Positions 45,816 to 55,362 of a stretch of DNA of 64,000 bases are shown here, one piece after another. Position 1 is the first letter of the stretch; every line of letters starts with the position of its first letter. The stretch is taken from NCBI GenBank assembly GCA_020852965.1, contig JADYZV010000152.1, positions 1 to 64,000 on the forward strand, written 5' to 3'. Both the position numbers and the translations under genes were made by a program. A model generated the notes under the pieces. The model was not told where the DNA came from, ran no database searches, and saw nothing but the letters and a program-made list of their open reading frames with translations. This stretch comes from Pirellulaceae bacterium (GTDB lineage: Bacteria > Planctomycetota > Planctomycetia > Pirellulales > Pirellulaceae).

Positions 45816-46757
45816 CTACGCCAGATTTTCGACGGGGTCCCGTTCTTGCCGGCTGGCCCAGACGCTAAGTTGGGGATAGGTTTGTTGCAGTTCCGCTGCC
45901 ATTTGAACCATGGCGAATCGCTCGCTGGCAAAATGCCCAATCATTAACAGCGAAATACCGGCTGCTTGGGCCTCCAGGCATGTATGAAACGTCCCTTCAC
46001 CAGTCAAAAACAAATCGCACTTGCCCGTCGCCAATGCGGCTTCGAGTAGGCTTCCACCACTACCGCAGGCGATTGCCACATGCCGGATGAGCTGACCGCT
46101 ATTCACTCCACGCGGTCTACAATCGGCCACTCGCTGGCTTAGCTTGCTTGTCAGATCATGTAGGCTTGCCGGCTCTGGCAATGTTCCAATTCTCCCTGAC
46201 CCGACCGCGCCCGATGGCGTCGCGAATGCTTCGCCCTGGTCAAGGTGTGTGGCTGCCGACTGGGTCTGATTAGAGCTGGGATGGGAAGCCAACGCACCGG
46301 AAACCATCGTTTCAGAAACCCACGTTCCGAAAACCCTGCCGCCTGGTTGCGACATGCCCCGCTGTGGCACAATGGGTTGACAATCTTGCAATTCGAGCAG
46401 TTCTGCCAACCTGGCATTGATGCCTCGCCCAGCCGAATCCCAGGCGGTGTGTGGTGAGTAGACCGAAATGCCCGCCCGCGCCAGATCCCACAACATACGT
46501 CCGGTCTGAGAGTCTGTGGTCAGCTTGGAGATGGGCTTGAACGGCAGCGGATGATGAGCCACGACCATTTGGGCTCGCGACTCGATCGCTTCCGCCACAC
46601 TCGACGGAGTTAGAGTTAGACAAGTCATCAGGCGTTCGACACTTGCGGCGGGATCACCCAGCAACAAGCCGGTGTTATCCCAGCTTTCGCTCAAGTCCAG
46701 CGGCGCGAGTCGTTCGAGCCACTGGCACAGATCGGCGACTGATGTGAAGGCTGCGAT
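45816..46757 (-). CDS. NIF3-family dinuclear-metal protein, apparent ATC start
   Basis: This 313-aa NIF3/YbgI-type protein has SESWDNTGLLLGDP, MVVAHHPLPFKP (metal-binding His pair), HTAWDSAGRGINARLA, a Ser/Thr-rich middle insert, and the C-terminal block LFLTGEGTFHTCLEA... IGHFASERF (second metal site). Its role is unsettled in the family. The conserved N-terminal helix (AFTSVADLCQWLERLAPLDL) is encoded upstream of the first TTG (46694), but the open frame has no ATG, GTG or TTG before it. An ATC at 46757-46755 sits 8 nt after GGAG, so it is the likely start. It directly follows the stop of the next gene. Confidence 0.75.
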   Translation of the reverse strand: MAAFTSVADLCQWLERLAPLDLSESWDNTGLLLGDPAASVERLMTCLTLTPSSVAEAIESRAQMVVAHHPLPFKPISKLTTDSQTGRMLWDLARAGISVYSPHTAWDSAGRGINARLAELLELQDCQPIVPQRGMSQPGGRVFGTWVSETMVSGALASHPSSNQTQSAATHLDQGEAFATPSGAVGSGRIGTLPEPASLHDLTSKLSQRVADCRPRGVNSGQLIRHVAIACGSGGSLLEAALATGKCDLFLTGEGTFHTCLEAQAAGISLLMIGHFASERFAMVQMAAELQQTYPQLSVWASRQERDPVENLA

Positions 46758-46759
46758 GG

Positions 46760-47317
46760 TTAAAGCTCCGACGCACGCGGCAGTTTTCGCGGATAGGGCA
46801 GCTCCATAGGTTCAGGCAGCGGCCCTTCATTGTGCTCGAGCCACTGCAGCCGCTCTGCTTCGGTGGCATAGTAGGCCAACCACGTTTCGATATCGCTTTC
46901 ATCCAAGCATCGCCAGCAAAGATAGTTGCCCGGCAAGTCGACTTTTTTCTCACATGCGGGGAGGATATCGCGATAGATCAGCGTATACAACTCGCGGTCG
47001 GACAAATGCTCGGTCATTTCGAGCACCACGCGCACGCAGAATAGCCGATCGACAGCATCCTCCAACAACTCGCGCAACATGTCGTCGTCGAGTGTGGACG
47101 GACGCGGCAGCGTCAATTCAGGGAGTGCCCAGCAACTGATTGGCAAAGCCGGTGCGCGCTCCCAAGCCAACATCGACTCGAGGAAACAATTCTCTTCGCT
47201 GAGACTCATCTGCCGGAAGTGGACCAGCGACACGGATTCGTCGATGTACGGTTCGAGCTCATCGCGGAGATGTGCGTTGCGTAGCAGCAATTCAACTTCT
47301 TCGGAAACGTTTGGCAT
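46760..47317 (-). CDS. Conserved protein of unknown function
   Basis: This 185-aa acidic protein starts MPNVSEEVELLLRNAHLRDEL. It has no signal peptide or membrane segment; one CWRC pair lies near residue 140. The length and composition suggest a small cytosolic protein; I do not recognise a family. Its stop (TAA at 46760-46762) lies 2 nt from the presumed ATC start of the NIF3 gene and its last codons contain that gene's ribosome site. ATG 47317 is used; the frame is open to 47542. Confidence 0.6.
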   Translation of the reverse strand: MPNVSEEVELLLRNAHLRDELEPYIDESVSLVHFRQMSLSEENCFLESMLAWERAPALPISCWALPELTLPRPSTLDDDMLRELLEDAVDRLFCVRVVLEMTEHLSDRELYTLIYRDILPACEKKVDLPGNYLCWRCLDESDIETWLAYYATEAERLQWLEHNEGPLPEPMELPYPRKLPRASEL

Positions 47318-47772
47318 GGGAATATCTGGAAATATGGGGGGTGAGTGCCTTGCCGCAACCGCTTCAAGCGGGCATTGCTTTGAGCAGTTGCAAGCGGTCA
47401 ATCGCGTCGCGGTCAGCAAGTGTGTACTAGGTCTGAAGAAGCACTCCAGGCTGGACGCCAGCCGGACCATCCGGGTTCCGATGCTGGACGCGTCAAATCG
47501 CGCCGACACGTTCGACTTTATCCAGTTGCCGCACAGGCTCAACCTCTGACTTCAGCAATTCGCTGAGAAGTCACCAAACTCGCCACATGATCGCCCTTAG
47601 AAATGGTACGACCCGCACTTTTTTCCAGGTTGTTCCATGCATTTTCACGAACCCCGCCAGCTTCGATTCGGGACCTTGCGATCGCGCCTTAACCGCGCCG
47701 AGGAGAGTAATTTTCCCCGCTTGAACTTCTCAGCGAGTCATCCTACAATGCATTCGTAGCAATAACAAACAC
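47318..47772. other. Intergenic region, divergent
   Basis: About 455 nt between the leftward small gene and tRNA-Arg. I see no gene, repeat or clear terminator; the tRNA promoter should be near 47700-47760. Confidence 0.45.
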
Positions 47773-47846
47773 GCGCCCGTGGCGCAACTGGATAGCGCAT
47801 CGGTCTTCGGAACCGAGGGTTACAGGTTCGAATCCTGTCGGGCGTA
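47773..47846 (+). tRNA. tRNA-Arg (TCG)
   Basis: This is a standard 74-nt tRNA. Acceptor GCGCCCG pairs with CGGGCGT (one G-U at the end), discriminator A, no encoded CCA. The D arm is GCGC-AACTGGATA-GCGC. The anticodon arm TCGGT-CTTCGGA-ACCGA gives anticodon TCG at 47807-47809. The T arm ACAGG-TTCGAAT-CCTGT is perfect. It sits 131 nt before a tyrosine recombinase gene, so its 3' end is the likely attachment site of the island. Confidence 0.93.
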
Positions 47847-47901
47847 CTAGACTTACGACGATTTGGAATCGCGTGTCAGAGATTGTTGTCAGAGATTGAA
47901 G

Positions 47902-47924
47902 GGGGCAAACTTGGGGTTTGCCCC
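47902..47924 (+). terminator. Stem-loop after tRNA-Arg
   Basis: GGGGCAAAC (47902-47910) and GTTTGCCCC (47916-47924) form a perfect 9-bp stem with loop TTGGG. Only ATTTGT follows, so it is a weak terminator or a processing structure. Confidence 0.5.
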
Positions 47925-47977
47925 ATTTGTGGGTCGTTCGGTCCGCTCCGGTTACTTCGTTCCGGAGACTCACAAAA

Positions 47978-49183
47978 ATGTTGTATCACATCCCCAAGCC
48001 GTTCTTTCGGCCAGCTCGTAAAACGTGGTTCGTCCAGCTCCACGGTAAACAGATCAACCTTGGTAAGGACAAAGACGCCGCCTTCAAGCGTTATCACGAG
48101 ATAATGGCAGCCGGGCTTGATGCGTCCGACGTACGTTCGTCCGCCTTGACGCAACCCGCCGACGGCCAGAAGCTTGCCGACTTATTTGACCGCTACCTGG
48201 AGTGGTTGAAGAGCAACCGCTCCCCAGATACCTATGAGTGGTATCGCTATCGCCTACAGCGGTTCGTAGATTTCTACCCCGAGCTGACTCTGGCAGAGCT
48301 TAAGCCCTACCACGTTCAGGAATGGGTGGACTCATATCCGGCCCTGGCTGTTACCACCAAGCGAAATTACATCCGATCGGTAAAGCGGTCGCTCCACTGG
48401 GCCAAGATGCTTGGCCATATCGACCGGAATCCGATCGAGTACATCTCGGCCCCCACGGGTCAGGCCAAGGACGTTTACATCTCGCAGCAGGAATTTGATC
48501 GGCTGCTCGCGAACACCCCGGACGAAGAGCTCAAGAAGCTCATGGTCGTAACTTACGAAACGGGCTGTAGGCCCCAAGAATCTCTTCGGCTGGAGATCAG
48601 GCACGTCGAGCTACATAATCGCAGGTTCGTACTCCCACGCACAGAAGCCAAAGGGAAGAAGGCACCGCGAGTTATCTATCTCACCGACAAAGCCTTTCAG
48701 ATTGTCAGTGAGTTAATTGCTGGGCGAACGAGTGGCCCTGTTTTTCGTGATTCGAAAAACAGGGCCTGGACGCCAGCGGCAACGAACTCGATCTTCAAAC
48801 GAGTGCGACAGGCGTTGGGAAGAAAGCTCATCAAGGAGCAGAAGATTACCTTCACTGAAGAAGAGATCAAGCGGATTGAAGCCACTATCACTCCAACTCA
48901 CTTCGTGAAGGGTAGGGAAGTGAAACGTACCAAGACCGAACTTCGTACCCACGCCAAGGCGAAATTGGTCCGGGCTAAGTGCAAGGAACTTGTTCCCAGT
49001 TACTCCCTTTATGCCTTACGGCACAGCTGGGCAACTAACGCATTGACGGCTGGAGTCGACGCGTTGACCGTGGCAATTCTGATGGGGCACCAAGACCCGT
49101 CCATGCTTGCCAAGGTGTACCAGCATTTGAGTCATAGCCCCCTGCACATGCTGGCACAGGCGAAAAAGGCAGTGGGGGAGTAG
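47978..49183 (+). CDS. Tyrosine recombinase / integrase
   Basis: The 401-aa protein has a SAM-like N-terminal core-binding domain (FDRYLEWLKSNRSPDTYEWYRYRL) and a catalytic domain. Catalytic Arg I is in YETGCRPQESLRLEI. After an insert of about 60 lysine-rich residues come LYALRHSWATNAL (H-x-x-R) and GHQDPSMLAKVYQHL (His and nucleophile Tyr), so the active site looks complete. Placement right after tRNA-Arg marks it as the integrase of a genomic island. The metal-resistance genes downstream are probably its cargo. ATG 47978 has GGAG upstream. Confidence 0.88.
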   Translation: MLYHIPKPFFRPARKTWFVQLHGKQINLGKDKDAAFKRYHEIMAAGLDASDVRSSALTQPADGQKLADLFDRYLEWLKSNRSPDTYEWYRYRLQRFVDFYPELTLAELKPYHVQEWVDSYPALAVTTKRNYIRSVKRSLHWAKMLGHIDRNPIEYISAPTGQAKDVYISQQEFDRLLANTPDEELKKLMVVTYETGCRPQESLRLEIRHVELHNRRFVLPRTEAKGKKAPRVIYLTDKAFQIVSELIAGRTSGPVFRDSKNRAWTPAATNSIFKRVRQALGRKLIKEQKITFTEEEIKRIEATITPTHFVKGREVKRTKTELRTHAKAKLVRAKCKELVPSYSLYALRHSWATNALTAGVDALTVAILMGHQDPSMLAKVYQHLSHSPLHMLAQAKKAVGE

Positions 49184-49345
49184 TTGGCTTTAATTTTGAA
49201 GAAAGTTGCTGGAAAGGCATGCCTTTAGAGAATGCCTTTCCTTGGCTCGTCTGGCGATCGCTAGAAGGGAGCACGCGCCATCAACAAGTTAAGCCCGCGT
49301 CTTCCCGAAACACGCCCACTTGGTGAGCATAGAGCATGGTCTTAT

Positions 49346-52300
49346 TTGGCTTCGACTACGGTGGCGGGGATTGCGGCTGGGTCCTATGCATTGCTACGCA
49401 CGCCGATTGATGCGTTTCCTGATACGACGCCGGTACAGGTACAGATCAACACATCAGCTCCTTCTCTCAACCCGGAAGAAATCGAACAACAGATCACACT
49501 TCCGATTGAGCTCGCGCTGGGTGGACTGCCGGGACTGACAAATGTTCGCTCGATTTCCAAGTTTGGCCTGTCGCAGGTTGTCGCGACGTTCAGCGATGAG
49601 ACTCCCATCGTTGACGCAAGACAATACGTTTCCGAGCGTCTTTATACGGTCGAACTCGCTGACGACTTTGCGCGTCCAGAACTAGGACCGATCGCAACCG
49701 GACTTGGAGAGGTGTTCCACTACATTCTTTACTCGCCCAAAGGGACGAAGTCTCTGACCGACCTTCGAACATTGCACGATTGGGTCGTAAGGCCAGAACT
49801 GCGGAAAGTGAGCGGCGTTGCGGAAGTTAATTCGTGGGGCGGATTCAAGAAAGAGTTTCATGTCGTTGTGGCCCCCGAGTTGCTTCTCAAGTACGACCTG
49901 ACGCTCAACGATGTGTTTTCGGCACTTGAACGAAACAACGAGAACGTTGGGGGCGGGATGATTACCTCGGGTGGGCAGTCGAGATTGGTTCACGGGCTTG
50001 GCCGAGTCTCTTCGAGCAGAGAGATTGGAGCCATTGTCATTTCATCCTTTGATGGCGTTCCTGTTCATATCCGAGACATTGCCGCCGACGTAAAGGTTGA
50101 CCATGAACTCCGTCGGGGAGCGGTCACCGCAAATGGTCGGGGCGAAGTCGTACTCGGCCTGGCCTTCATGCTAATGGGTGAAAATAGCAAGGTCGTAACG
50201 GAGCGACTCAAAGAATCACTAACGCGTGTTCAGCAGGCATTGCCAGAGGACGTGGCTGTTGACGTTGTCTACGATCGCACGGAACTGACGACCGAAGTCA
50301 TTAATACGGTCACACATAACCTTGCCGCAGGTGGACTGCTAGTGGTTGTCGTTCTGTTCGTTTTGCTCGGAAATCTCAGAGCCGGGTTATTGGTTGCCGT
50401 CACGATTCCCTTGGCAATGCTGTTTGCCGCCGTCGGGATGTATCATTTTGCCATCGCAGCCAGTTTGCTAAGTTTAGGAGCAATTGACTTCGGCATCATC
50501 GTGGATGGTTCTGTCGTCATGACAGAAGCGAATTTGCGAGCCATCTCAGAGAAGACTAGACAGCTTAAACGCACTCTGTCTAGGAGCGAACGTCTTGAAA
50601 CGCTTTTGCAGTCTGCATCAGAGGTTGCCACACCGATTGTCTACGGGATGATCATCATCACTGTCGTGTTCTTTCCAGTGCTGGCACTAGAGGGAATCGA
50701 AGGGAAGATGTTCCGCCCAATGGCGTTGACGTTTATTTTTGCCTTGGCCGGTGCTCTACTCATCGCGCTCACACTCACGCCTGTCCTGAATTATTTTTTT
50801 CTCCCAAAAAGCATCGTTGGGGAGGAAAGTAGACTCATCCGGTGGCTTAACGGCAACTACGAGCGTTGTTTAGCACTTGCTATTCGGTTTCGTCGTTACG
50901 TCGTCTCCGGAGCCATTGTGATGATGTTACTTGCTGCGTGGGGAGCAAGCACGTTGGGCGGCGAATTCCTGCCGCGTCTTAGCGAGGGTGCAATTGTGCT
51001 CAACACGATTCGCTTGGCAGGTGTCTCGGTGGATGAGGCTACACGCTACAACACCGAGATTGAAAAGTTGCTTTTGGAGCGGTTTCCGAATGAGATTCGA
51101 CATATCTGGAGTCGTCTTGGTACCGCGGAAGTAGCGACCGATCCCATGGGAATTGAACTGACGGACGTCTTCATTTCTTTGAATCCACGCGAAATGTGGA
51201 CCAAGGCTGCATCTCAATCCGAATTGGTCGTCGAAATGCAGGATGCTCTCGACGACCTGCCTGGAGTAAACATCGTTGCGACGCAGCCAATCGAGCTGCG
51301 GCTAAACGAGATGGCATCAGGTATCCGTTCTGATCTCGGAATAAAGATTTATGGTGACGACTTTGAGCAGTTAGTCGCTCTCAGCGATGCGGTGCAGGAA
51401 GTGCTTACTGGCATTGAGGGTCGATCTGATGTCGCTGGCGATCAACTCACGGGACAACCGACGGTACAGATCAAGATCGATACCGAGGCGGTGGCAAGAT
51501 TCGGATTATCGTCGCGAGACGTGCTTAATTTCGTCGAGTCCGTGGGCGGCCGTTCAGTTGGGAGCGTATACGTAGGGCAACGCAAATTCCCGCTTGTCAT
51601 TCGACTGTCTGACCAACATCGTGAAAATATTGACGTCCTTCGCGAGACTCTTATTCCAACAGAATCAGGACTTCGAGTGCCATTGGGCAGTGTCGCTAAG
51701 ATCGTTGAGACAGAGGGAATTTCCACGATTGCGCGCGAGTGGGGGAAACGGCTAATCCGTGTCCAAGCGAACGTTGCCGGTCGCGATGTTTCATCATTCG
51801 TGACGGAGGCGCAGGCCGCAATTGCAGAAAAAGTCACGCTCCCCGACGGCTATCTCATTGAATGGGGGGGGCAGTTTGAAAATCTTGTGCAGGCGAAACG
51901 CAGATTCATGCTCGTCGTGCCGATTACGTTGCTGCTCGTGTTTGTGTTGCTTTTCTTTAGCCTCCGAAACCTACGCGATGTGCTGCTGGTTTACTCGGGC
52001 ATTCCGTTTGCCGCCGTAGGCGGTGTTTTTGGGCTTTGGTTGCGTGGAATTCCGTTTAGCGTAAGCGCTGCAATTGGGTTTATTGCGTTGAGTGGGATTG
52101 CAGTCCTCAATGGTCAAATTCTGGTCACTGCGATTCGTTCCCGTATTGCGCAAGGAATGGTGCCAGACCAAGCGGTGAAGATGGCTGCGTCAGACCGCTT
52201 GCGGCCCGTGTTGGCAACCGCGATCACCGATGCAGTCGGGTTCATTCCAATGGCACTCTCAACCGGTGTCGGAGCAGAAGTCCAGCGGCCACTGGCTACC

Positions 52301-52408
52301 GTAGTTATCGCCGGTGTGACGACATCGACGCTACTCACGCTGCTTGTATTGCCTTTGCTGTATCTATTCACGGCGGAGACTGCTTCGGTGGAGGAGCAAA
52401 ACGCGTGA
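49346..52408 (+). CDS. Heavy-metal RND efflux pump (CzcA family), N-terminus incomplete
   Basis: This 1020-aa inner-membrane proton antiporter has TPIDAFPDTTPVQVQINTSAPSLNPEEIEQQITLPIELALGG at its start, the Czc/Cus-specific segment GAIDFGIIVDGSVVMTE in TM4, and the paired RND repeats with about 11 membrane spans. It normally begins about 20 residues earlier with the first membrane helix. Here the first codon is TTG at 49346, no ATG/GTG lies in frame before it back to a stop at 49262, and upstream sequence does not look like CzcA. The 5' end is probably lost, or a non-standard start is used. No CzcB adaptor gene is present. The stop overlaps the OMF start by 4 nt. Confidence 0.82.
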   Translation: MASTTVAGIAAGSYALLRTPIDAFPDTTPVQVQINTSAPSLNPEEIEQQITLPIELALGGLPGLTNVRSISKFGLSQVVATFSDETPIVDARQYVSERLYTVELADDFARPELGPIATGLGEVFHYILYSPKGTKSLTDLRTLHDWVVRPELRKVSGVAEVNSWGGFKKEFHVVVAPELLLKYDLTLNDVFSALERNNENVGGGMITSGGQSRLVHGLGRVSSSREIGAIVISSFDGVPVHIRDIAADVKVDHELRRGAVTANGRGEVVLGLAFMLMGENSKVVTERLKESLTRVQQALPEDVAVDVVYDRTELTTEVINTVTHNLAAGGLLVVVVLFVLLGNLRAGLLVAVTIPLAMLFAAVGMYHFAIAASLLSLGAIDFGIIVDGSVVMTEANLRAISEKTRQLKRTLSRSERLETLLQSASEVATPIVYGMIIITVVFFPVLALEGIEGKMFRPMALTFIFALAGALLIALTLTPVLNYFFLPKSIVGEESRLIRWLNGNYERCLALAIRFRRYVVSGAIVMMLLAAWGASTLGGEFLPRLSEGAIVLNTIRLAGVSVDEATRYNTEIEKLLLERFPNEIRHIWSRLGTAEVATDPMGIELTDVFISLNPREMWTKAASQSELVVEMQDALDDLPGVNIVATQPIELRLNEMASGIRSDLGIKIYGDDFEQLVALSDAVQEVLTGIEGRSDVAGDQLTGQPTVQIKIDTEAVARFGLSSRDVLNFVESVGGRSVGSVYVGQRKFPLVIRLSDQHRENIDVLRETLIPTESGLRVPLGSVAKIVETEGISTIAREWGKRLIRVQANVAGRDVSSFVTEAQAAIAEKVTLPDGYLIEWGGQFENLVQAKRRFMLVVPITLLLVFVLLFFSLRNLRDVLLVYSGIPFAAVGGVFGLWLRGIPFSVSAAIGFIALSGIAVLNGQILVTAIRSRIAQGMVPDQAVKMAASDRLRPVLATAITDAVGFIPMALSTGVGAEVQRPLATVVIAGVTTSTLLTLLVLPLLYLFTAETASVEEQNA

Positions 52409-53841
52409 GGAGAATCTCTTACCTGCTTACTCTTCCCCATTGGCGCATCTTAGTCACTGCAAGTGTCGTGCTTTTGAACGGATGTGCGACTGTGAATCCG
52501 TTGCTCGACTATGAACACGCTCGGGCACTCGTAGCCAATGCGACCGGATCTTTTGACTTATACATTCCGAATCATTCCTCCGACCGCGAAGAAGTCGTTA
52601 AGACTCCGCTGGTGGGTGAGCTTACTCGAGCAGACGCGGTGAAAGCTGCTTTGATGAACAACAAAGACATTCAGTCGTTGATGTATGAGATCGGCATGAG
52701 CCATGCTGATGCGGTTCAAGTAGGTCTACTTAGCAATCCATCCCTGAATGGCGTTCTGCGTTTCCCGACCGGTGATGGAGCCAGTACATTTGAGGCGAGT
52801 CTCTTGCAAAGCCTGTTTGCAGTTTTCCGGCGCCCGGCGCAACAGCGCATGGCGAAGGCTAGGCTTGGCAAAAAGACTATGGAAGTGGCGTTTGCAGCCG
52901 CCAGTGTGGCGGCTGAGGCGAGTACGGCCTACATCAATGCCCTGATTGCCAACAGAGCTAAGACGGTTGCAATAGAAAATGCTAAGACCGCTAGAGAGCT
53001 GTTGTTTATCGTCCAAGAACGTCTGAGCGTGGGCATAGGCACGCAATTGGACATCAACACGGCGGAAGCAGAAGCAGTTGAACAGGACTTGTTGCGGGAA
53101 CAGGCGGAGCTAAATGCTGATCTCGCGATGCTCGCGTTGTCAGGAGTGATGGGAGTTGAAGAGGTGCGCGGGTTGTTCTCGGCTGCTCTAACCACCGTAG
53201 GACAACCCGAGGTTCCTCACCAATTGGAACACCTTCTCGCGTTGGCCGAGAAGAATCGTTTGGACTATCGTGCAAGGAAGATTCAAGTTGACATTGAAAA
53301 GCAGAAGTTGAGGCTTGAGAAACGAAAAGTGCTTCGTGAAGGAAGCATCGGGGCCTCGGTTGAATCGAGGGGCGAGGGAACGGAGCTGGGTCCGGCATTC
53401 TATGTAGAACTACCACTGTTTGATCAAAACCAGGCGCAGATCGCGACGGCGGAATATCGGCTGTCTCAAGCGCTAGCCAAGCTCGATGCACAAAGACTGG
53501 CGATGCGAAACGACGTCCGATTTGCGATGACGCAACACCGAGCCGCCCGTCGATCAGTTGACCGCTTTGAGAAGAAGCTACTACCGCTTCGAACTGAAAG
53601 TCTGGCGCTGGCTCGGGAAGCGTTTTCTGAAGGGAAGACCAATTTGCTCTTCGTGCTTGAATCGCAACGCCAACTCTTACAGGCGCGGATTGAATACCTT
53701 TCGCGTCTCAATACTTATCTAACCTCGGTCAGTGCAATCGAGAAAGCGGTGGGCGTGTCCGTGTGCGGAATAATTAACCATTTGAAGTCCGAAATTCACG
53801 ACGCAAATCACGCAAGCGATTCAATGGCGTGCAGCAAATAG
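52405..53841 (+). CDS. Outer-membrane efflux protein (TolC/CzcC family)
   Basis: The 478-aa protein starts with GTG overlapping the pump stop (GTGA), so it is translationally coupled. It has a lipoprotein-like signal (VTASVVLLNGC; lipobox LLNGC) and long coiled-coil helices (ARLGKKTMEVAFAAASVAAEASTAYINALIANRAK; the second half is RAARRSVDRFEKKLL). GKTNLLFVLESQRQLLQARIEYLSRLNTY is the usual OMF C-terminal block. It would form the outer-membrane channel of the metal pump. Confidence 0.85.
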   Translation: MRRISYLLTLPHWRILVTASVVLLNGCATVNPLLDYEHARALVANATGSFDLYIPNHSSDREEVVKTPLVGELTRADAVKAALMNNKDIQSLMYEIGMSHADAVQVGLLSNPSLNGVLRFPTGDGASTFEASLLQSLFAVFRRPAQQRMAKARLGKKTMEVAFAAASVAAEASTAYINALIANRAKTVAIENAKTARELLFIVQERLSVGIGTQLDINTAEAEAVEQDLLREQAELNADLAMLALSGVMGVEEVRGLFSAALTTVGQPEVPHQLEHLLALAEKNRLDYRARKIQVDIEKQKLRLEKRKVLREGSIGASVESRGEGTELGPAFYVELPLFDQNQAQIATAEYRLSQALAKLDAQRLAMRNDVRFAMTQHRAARRSVDRFEKKLLPLRTESLALAREAFSEGKTNLLFVLESQRQLLQARIEYLSRLNTYLTSVSAIEKAVGVSVCGIINHLKSEIHDANHASDSMACSK

Positions 53842-54071
53842 GTGGATAGTCCACCATTGTTGATAGACCTTTCTGCACTGAAAACACGTCGGTGGAGCGA
53901 CAGACTGTCGCTATCGCGGCGAAAGAACTGCGCAATCATCGTGACCTGTTCCGTGCGGACGGCAGTGAGCAAAAATATCTCCTTGGCGAAGCGCGAGTCG
54001 GCCATCTCCACGAAGGCCGCAGAGTTCGCTTACTCATCATCATTTGAAGCACTTAGCGGGATGCAGAGACG
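53842..54071. other. Short region with a possible gene fragment
   Basis: A frame from GTG 53892 to TGA 54047 (51 aa: ...AIAAKELRNHRDLFRADG...GEARVGHLHEGRRVRLLI) has protein-like composition but no recognised family. It may be the tail of a lost adaptor or accessory gene. It is not called as a gene. Confidence 0.3.
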
Positions 54072-54518
54072 GTGACGCATTCTCACGGACACTCGCACTC
54101 GCATGGCGACCGTCAGGACGGCTTGAGGGCAGCGTTCCTTCTCAACCTGGGCTTCACGCTGCTGGAGATCGCCGGTGGCCTATGGACGAACAGCATCGCG
54201 ATTCTCGCGGACGCGGTTCACGACTCGGGAGATTGTCTGTCGCTAGGCATCGCCTGGTACCTACAGCGGGTTTCGCGGCGTGAAAGCAATGCGCGCTTCA
54301 CCGACGGCTACCAGCGATTTGACATCTTCGGCGCGCTGATCACGGGCGTCGTCCTCATGCTGGGGATCGCCTTCATCCTTTGGAAGGCGATCCCGCGGGT
54401 GTTCTCCCCCGAGGAGGTGTACAGCCCCGGAATGATGGGCTTGGCTGTCGTCGGCATCGCCGTGACACACGGACGACCACCCAGCGGGTGCGGCGGGCCG
54501 CAAGGAGTGACGTTGTGA
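54072..54518 (+). pseudogene. 3'-truncated CDF cation exporter (CzcD type)
   Basis: A GTG start gives MTHSHGHSHSHGD, the His-rich N-terminus of CDF Zn/Co/Cd exporters. It is followed by LLNLGFTLLEIAGGLWTNSIAILADAVHDSGDCLSLGIAWYLQ (TM1-TM2 with the metal-site D/H pair) and TM3-TM4 up to GMMGLAVVGIAV. Homology then ends near 54465 and the frame runs into unrelated sequence. Only about 130 of the usual 300 residues remain, without TM5-TM6 and the cytoplasmic domain, so it cannot be a working transporter. Confidence 0.75.
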
Positions 54519-54868
54519 CGTTCGCTCGGCTCAACCCCAGCTGCTCGCAATGATGCCGTCCTTTGGGAACTTCGCAGGCGACTGGATCGAAGTCTGGTGA
54601 TCTCACCGATCTCGCGAACCAGACGCGGTAGTTGTGCCCGCCAAGTATTGGCCAAGGTGGGGCTCCCGAGCCGACTGCGGTGGGTGAGCTGACGACCCGG
54701 AGTTGGCGGGGACTGTGTCACCGGCAGAGCGAGCAGCCAACAAACTACCCGGGTCATCATGGATGCGCTTTCTGCGCACGTAAGTGCTGTACGGGAAACG
54801 GGTTCCGTAGCTTCTAGGCGCGGAAGTGTCGGCATCCGCACAGGCTCGGCTCGGCTTGTTGAACGCCG
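54519..54868. other. Junction region without a supported gene
   Basis: GC-rich sequence of about 350 nt between the truncated CDF gene and merR. Open frames on both strands show no family resemblance. This is where the CDF gene was cut and the mercury module joined; no inverted repeat of an insertion sequence is visible. Confidence 0.45.
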
Positions 54869-55285
54869 TCATTTGGCGCCCGACATTTCTCGCAATGTCT
54901 CCATGACGTGGCAGCAATCGACCTGCTCCGTTTCTCTGCATTTCTCCAGTGAGGTCTTCAGCACTCGTTGAACATGGCGCAAATCCTTTAGCCGTTGATC
55001 CACCTCAGCTAGCCGCTTTTCCATAAGCGACTGCACTTCTCGACAAGATGCAGCGGAGTTACTCGGTGTGGAAATAAGTGCTTTCACGTCATCCAGCGTG
55101 AAACCGATGGCCTGCGCTGCCCGGATGAATTTTAACTTGCGGAGTGACTGCTCGCTGTAGAGCCGGTAGTTGCCCGCACTGCGGTCTTCCGGCTCGACCA
55201 GCCCGACCCGCTCATAGTACCGGACCGTCGTGGCGGGAATATCGGCTGCGTGCGCCAGTTGGCTGATGGTGTACTGCTTGCGCAT
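54869..55285 (-). CDS. merR: MerR-family regulator, mercury-type
   Basis: The 138-aa regulator has the N-terminal winged helix (YTISQLAHAADIPATTVRYYERVGLVEPEDRSAGNYRLYS), then AIGFTLDDVKALI and a dimer helix. Three cysteine positions in the effector region, AASCREV, EKCRE and VDCCHV, fit the Hg(II)-binding cysteines of MerR (C82, C117, C126 in Tn501). It is divergent from the mer operon and should bind the dyad at 55366-55387, twisting the promoter when Hg is bound. Confidence 0.88.
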   Translation of the reverse strand: MRKQYTISQLAHAADIPATTVRYYERVGLVEPEDRSAGNYRLYSEQSLRKLKFIRAAQAIGFTLDDVKALISTPSNSAASCREVQSLMEKRLAEVDQRLKDLRHVQRVLKTSLEKCRETEQVDCCHVMETLREMSGAK

Positions 55286-55362
55286 TCTCTCTGCTTAACT
55301 CGCTGAAATTACAGGCGTTGCGGCCCTTTCGCGGGATTAATCAAAAATCCAGTCAATTGGCC

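Noticed and set aside
47743-47973. Minus-strand frame containing GFEPVTLGSEDRCAIQLRHG
   Set aside because: This is the antisense translation of the tRNA-Arg gene, a well-known false protein.
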